Shown: positions 62,201-64,000 of the stretch, piece by piece | Position numbering within the stretch: position 1 is the first letter of the stretch | Layout of the letters: each line of letters begins with the position of its first letter | NCBI GenBank assembly: GCA_013399115.1 | Contig: VXAA01007177.1 | Coordinates: forward strand, 210,505-274,504 | Length of the DNA stretch: 64,000 nt | DNA from: Anseranas semipalmata | Taxonomy: Eukaryota > Chordata > Aves > Anseriformes > Anseranatidae | Direction of reading: 5' to 3' | The notes under the pieces: generated by a model | Told to the model about the DNA's origin: nothing | The model's database searches: none | What the model saw: only the letters and a program-made list of their open reading frames with translations | Program-made: the position numbers and the translations under genes

Positions 62201-63484
62201 TGTTGCCCACATAATTAAAGAAAGAGATTCTTTCTTCATGTTTTGAGACTTGCTTCTATTCTTTTTGCAGTGGCTACTAGAGCCAATAAATTCTACTTGA
62301 TGTGTTACTTGTCAGCCAAAAGTTGCACAAAAACAAAGCAAATGTGACTTGCTGCACTTATGTTTTCCTCTCAAATGAAACATTATAAAAGCTTGCTAAT
62401 GTGTTTAATGTCTGTTGTTCAAGTGTAAAGAGAGTAAAGCATTATTCTGTTTTATTTTCCAGTGGCTTTGAAACGTATGCTCAACTTCAATGTTCCTCCT
62501 GTTAAAAACAGCACAGGAGAGCCAGTATGGAAGGTAAGAACTATTTGAACTAGAACAGGAGAGTTTTACAGTGTTTGAAAAAGTTCAGATTATCAAATTT
62601 TAACTAACTCAAATATATACCCTGTCCTTAACTTTTACAGAATATTTTTTTCCTGTATGTTATGAATACAGAATTAAATATCAGAGTTGTTGAGAAAAAT
62701 ACATAATTGACATATTGGCTAATTAAATGCCCAATGACTAATACATTCTTTAGGCAATATATTAATGAGCAGCTAAGGAGGACATTTTTGAGATATACTT
62801 ATGTCTCGTGTTAGCAGAACCTTGCATGATACCTTATAGGTAAACTCACAAAGTCAGAAAGAAGCCCATGGAAAAGGAAGAACTATTGGTAGCCTTAAAT
62901 TTAGGACAAGCTGAGCTGAAGCTAACTTCATTAGCTTTAAAAAGCTAGCTTCATTAGCTTTAAAAAGTAACTTGTCACTTGTGAAAAATTCTTGCCACTA
63001 GAAAGCATATATTTTGTTTTTTCATCTATTCTATTGTCTTTTTACATTAATTCCTTTTTTCCCTGTGCTTCTCCCATTGTTTCCTTCCACATGAAGTCAG
63101 AAAAATTCTGTATGTACAATAACAAATTTCTGACAGCAGATTCCTTTTTGACTGACATTTTTCAGAAGGAAGAGATGAATTTTTTTCAGTTTATCATTGA
63201 GTTTCTTTATGTTGTTTTTTTGTTTGTTTATTTGTTTTTGTAAGTAAAAATGCTTGTCCATGGAAGTCCATGATAAATTAATGATTACAAATTGGTAAAT
63301 GTTTAGCACTTCTAAGGTTAGGACAGCAGTTCCTTAAGCCCAAATTCCTGTATCCACTGTTTACCTCTTTGTAAAAAGATATATATCTATTTCAGGTTCT
63401 CATCTATGACAGATTTGGCCAAGATATAATCTCACCTTTGCTGTCAGTGAAAGAGCTGAGAGATATGGGGATCACTTTGCATCT
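59220..63484 (+). CDS. SCFD1: SCFD1 (Sly1), Sec1/Munc18-family vesicle traffic protein, 5' part only
   Basis: Exons 59220-59250, 62463-62533 and 63396-63484 join in phase to give the first 63 residues: [10 protein letters not shown], then [32 protein letters not shown] and [16 protein letters not shown]. After the extreme N-terminus this is nearly identical to human SCFD1. The rest of the gene, including most of the Sec1 domain, lies beyond the right edge. SCFD1 binds syntaxin-5 and related SNAREs on ER and Golgi membranes and promotes ER-Golgi transport. The ATG has a strong context (GAAAATGG). The human N-terminus has an alanine-rich run that is missing here. The frame directly upstream after the gap (WRRGK) does not encode one. 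Confidence 0.95.
60940..61320 (+). mobile_element. CR1 LINE 3' fragment in SCFD1 intron 1
   Basis: The + strand runs through CACCGAGAAGATGGAGCC, CTTGGAGGTTTTCAAGACC, TGACCCTGCTAGAGGAGG, GGTTGGACTGGAGGTCTCC and CCCTTCCAGCCTGAGC to a diverged tail, in canonical CR1 order. It is GC-rich relative to the intron around it. Confidence 0.87.
61423..61670 (-). mobile_element. CR1 LINE 3' fragment in SCFD1 intron 1
   Basis: ATCATAGAATCATAGAGTTG, GATCATCGAGTCCAACTCC, GGGGAGCCTGTTCCAGTG and CTCAGTGAAGAACCTCTTCC are CR1 3' sequence in reverse. It lies about 100 bp from the preceding CR1, tail to tail. Confidence 0.9.
62463..62533 (+). CDS. SCFD1: SCFD1 exon 2
   Basis: Acceptor TTTTCCAG, donor GTAAGA. 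Encodes [19 protein letters not shown] then EPVWK. The first Val is completed by the G from exon 1. Confidence 0.96.
62921..62966. repeat. 23-bp tandem duplication in SCFD1 intron 2
   Basis: GCTA(A/G)CTTCATTAGCTTTA occurs at 62921-62943 and 62944-62966 with one difference. Confidence 0.93.
63396..63484 (+). CDS. SCFD1: SCFD1 exon 3
   Basis: Acceptor TTTCAG, donor GTAAGT. Encodes [14 protein letters not shown] then [15 protein letters not shown] and two bases of the next Leu codon. This is the start of the Sec1/Munc18 domain 1. Confidence 0.96.
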
Positions 63485-64000
63485 GTAAGTACTTTTTAAA
63501 AATTGGGATTTTTTTTTAAAATAACTTTATCTAATATTCCCCTGAAATCATGAACAGAACACTGAAAATCATTCAATGAATAACAATTTAAATAAAGATT
63601 ATTCACTGTTCAGTAGGATTTCCTACTAGGTAGAGGAGACGCTGTTCGAAAAAAAAATCCAGGAAAGGTTTTTGAGAATGTCTGTACAAATCCCTCTGTC
63701 TTCATATGTTTTAAAATTATTTTGGCACAAGCTGTTACATGGGACTGTGCATGATTTCTGCTTGTCTTTTTACACATAGACGTTAATTGTCTCTTGTCCA
63801 TGGTACGAAATTTTATTTTAAGAGATTTTCCATTTCTCTTTCTCCTTATTACGTTTAGTTATTGGCATTCCTTAGCTGTGGTAAAAGTCGTGGAGGAACT
63901 TTTGAAGATATGTTTATTTTTTTCAAAAATTTATTAACTTTTGATAAGTGAAGGGTAGAAATCAAAACACAGTTCAACGTGTTGACATGTCAGCAGAAAT

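Larger units (their letters stand above)
59251..62462 (+). other. SCFD1: SCFD1 intron 1
   Basis: Starts with GTGAGC and ends with TTTTCCAG. The first 500 bases are CpG-island sequence. Two CR1 fragments lie tail to tail at 60940-61670. No further exon was seen. Confidence 0.85.

Noticed and set aside
1..64000. CRISPR arrays, operons, prophage or insertion-sequence structures
   Set aside because: The window is vertebrate nuclear DNA. No regularly spaced repeats of that kind or bacterial gene layout are present.

Overview
The window looks like bird genomic DNA. It has single-copy vertebrate genes split into short exons with GT-AG introns, two GC-rich CpG-island promoters set in AT-rich sequence, low interspersed-repeat density, and repeats that are mostly 5'-truncated CR1 LINE fragments, the dominant avian retrotransposon. 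I cannot name the species. Nothing looks prokaryotic: there are no operons, insertion sequences or CRISPR arrays.

Layout. Positions 1 to about 36,450 are a gene desert. I found no convincing exon there, only CR1 remnants (1272-1880, 2501-2652, about 22320-22745, 23790-24140, 26823-26940, 34137-34273), simple repeats, small tandem duplications and a few possible regulatory stretches. A CpG island at about 36,470-37,310 opens G2E3 on the + strand. Its 14 coding exons were assembled by translation across splice sites with consistent phase, from ATG at 39535 to TGA at 54376, giving a 701-residue protein. This carries the full zinc-finger array (extended PHD, PHD/RING-like and a further Cys/His module) and the HECT domain, including the cysteine at the catalytic position. 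The probable 3' UTR runs from 54377 to a first AATAAA at 55736 and possibly to a distal one at 58896.

About 300 bases further on, a second CpG island (about 58,960-59,750, broken by a 76-base assembly gap) opens SCFD1 (Sly1), also on the + strand. Its first three coding exons are present (59220-59250, 62463-62533, 63396-63484) and the gene continues past the right edge. The order G2E3-SCFD1, same strand, matches the order I know from human chromosome 14q12. The two genes are not functionally coupled as far as known: G2E3 is a cell-cycle ubiquitin ligase and SCFD1 an ER-Golgi SNARE regulator.

I found no previously undescribed system. The most useful leads are local: a tandem, weak splice donor at the end of G2E3 exon 10 with an in-frame stop and poly(A) signals behind it, which predicts a HECT-less isoform; a perfect 13-bp hairpin that buries a cryptic donor just after G2E3 exon 3; candidate ETS and CHR promoter motifs; Pumilio-type sites in the 3' UTR; and the very tight G2E3/SCFD1 junction.
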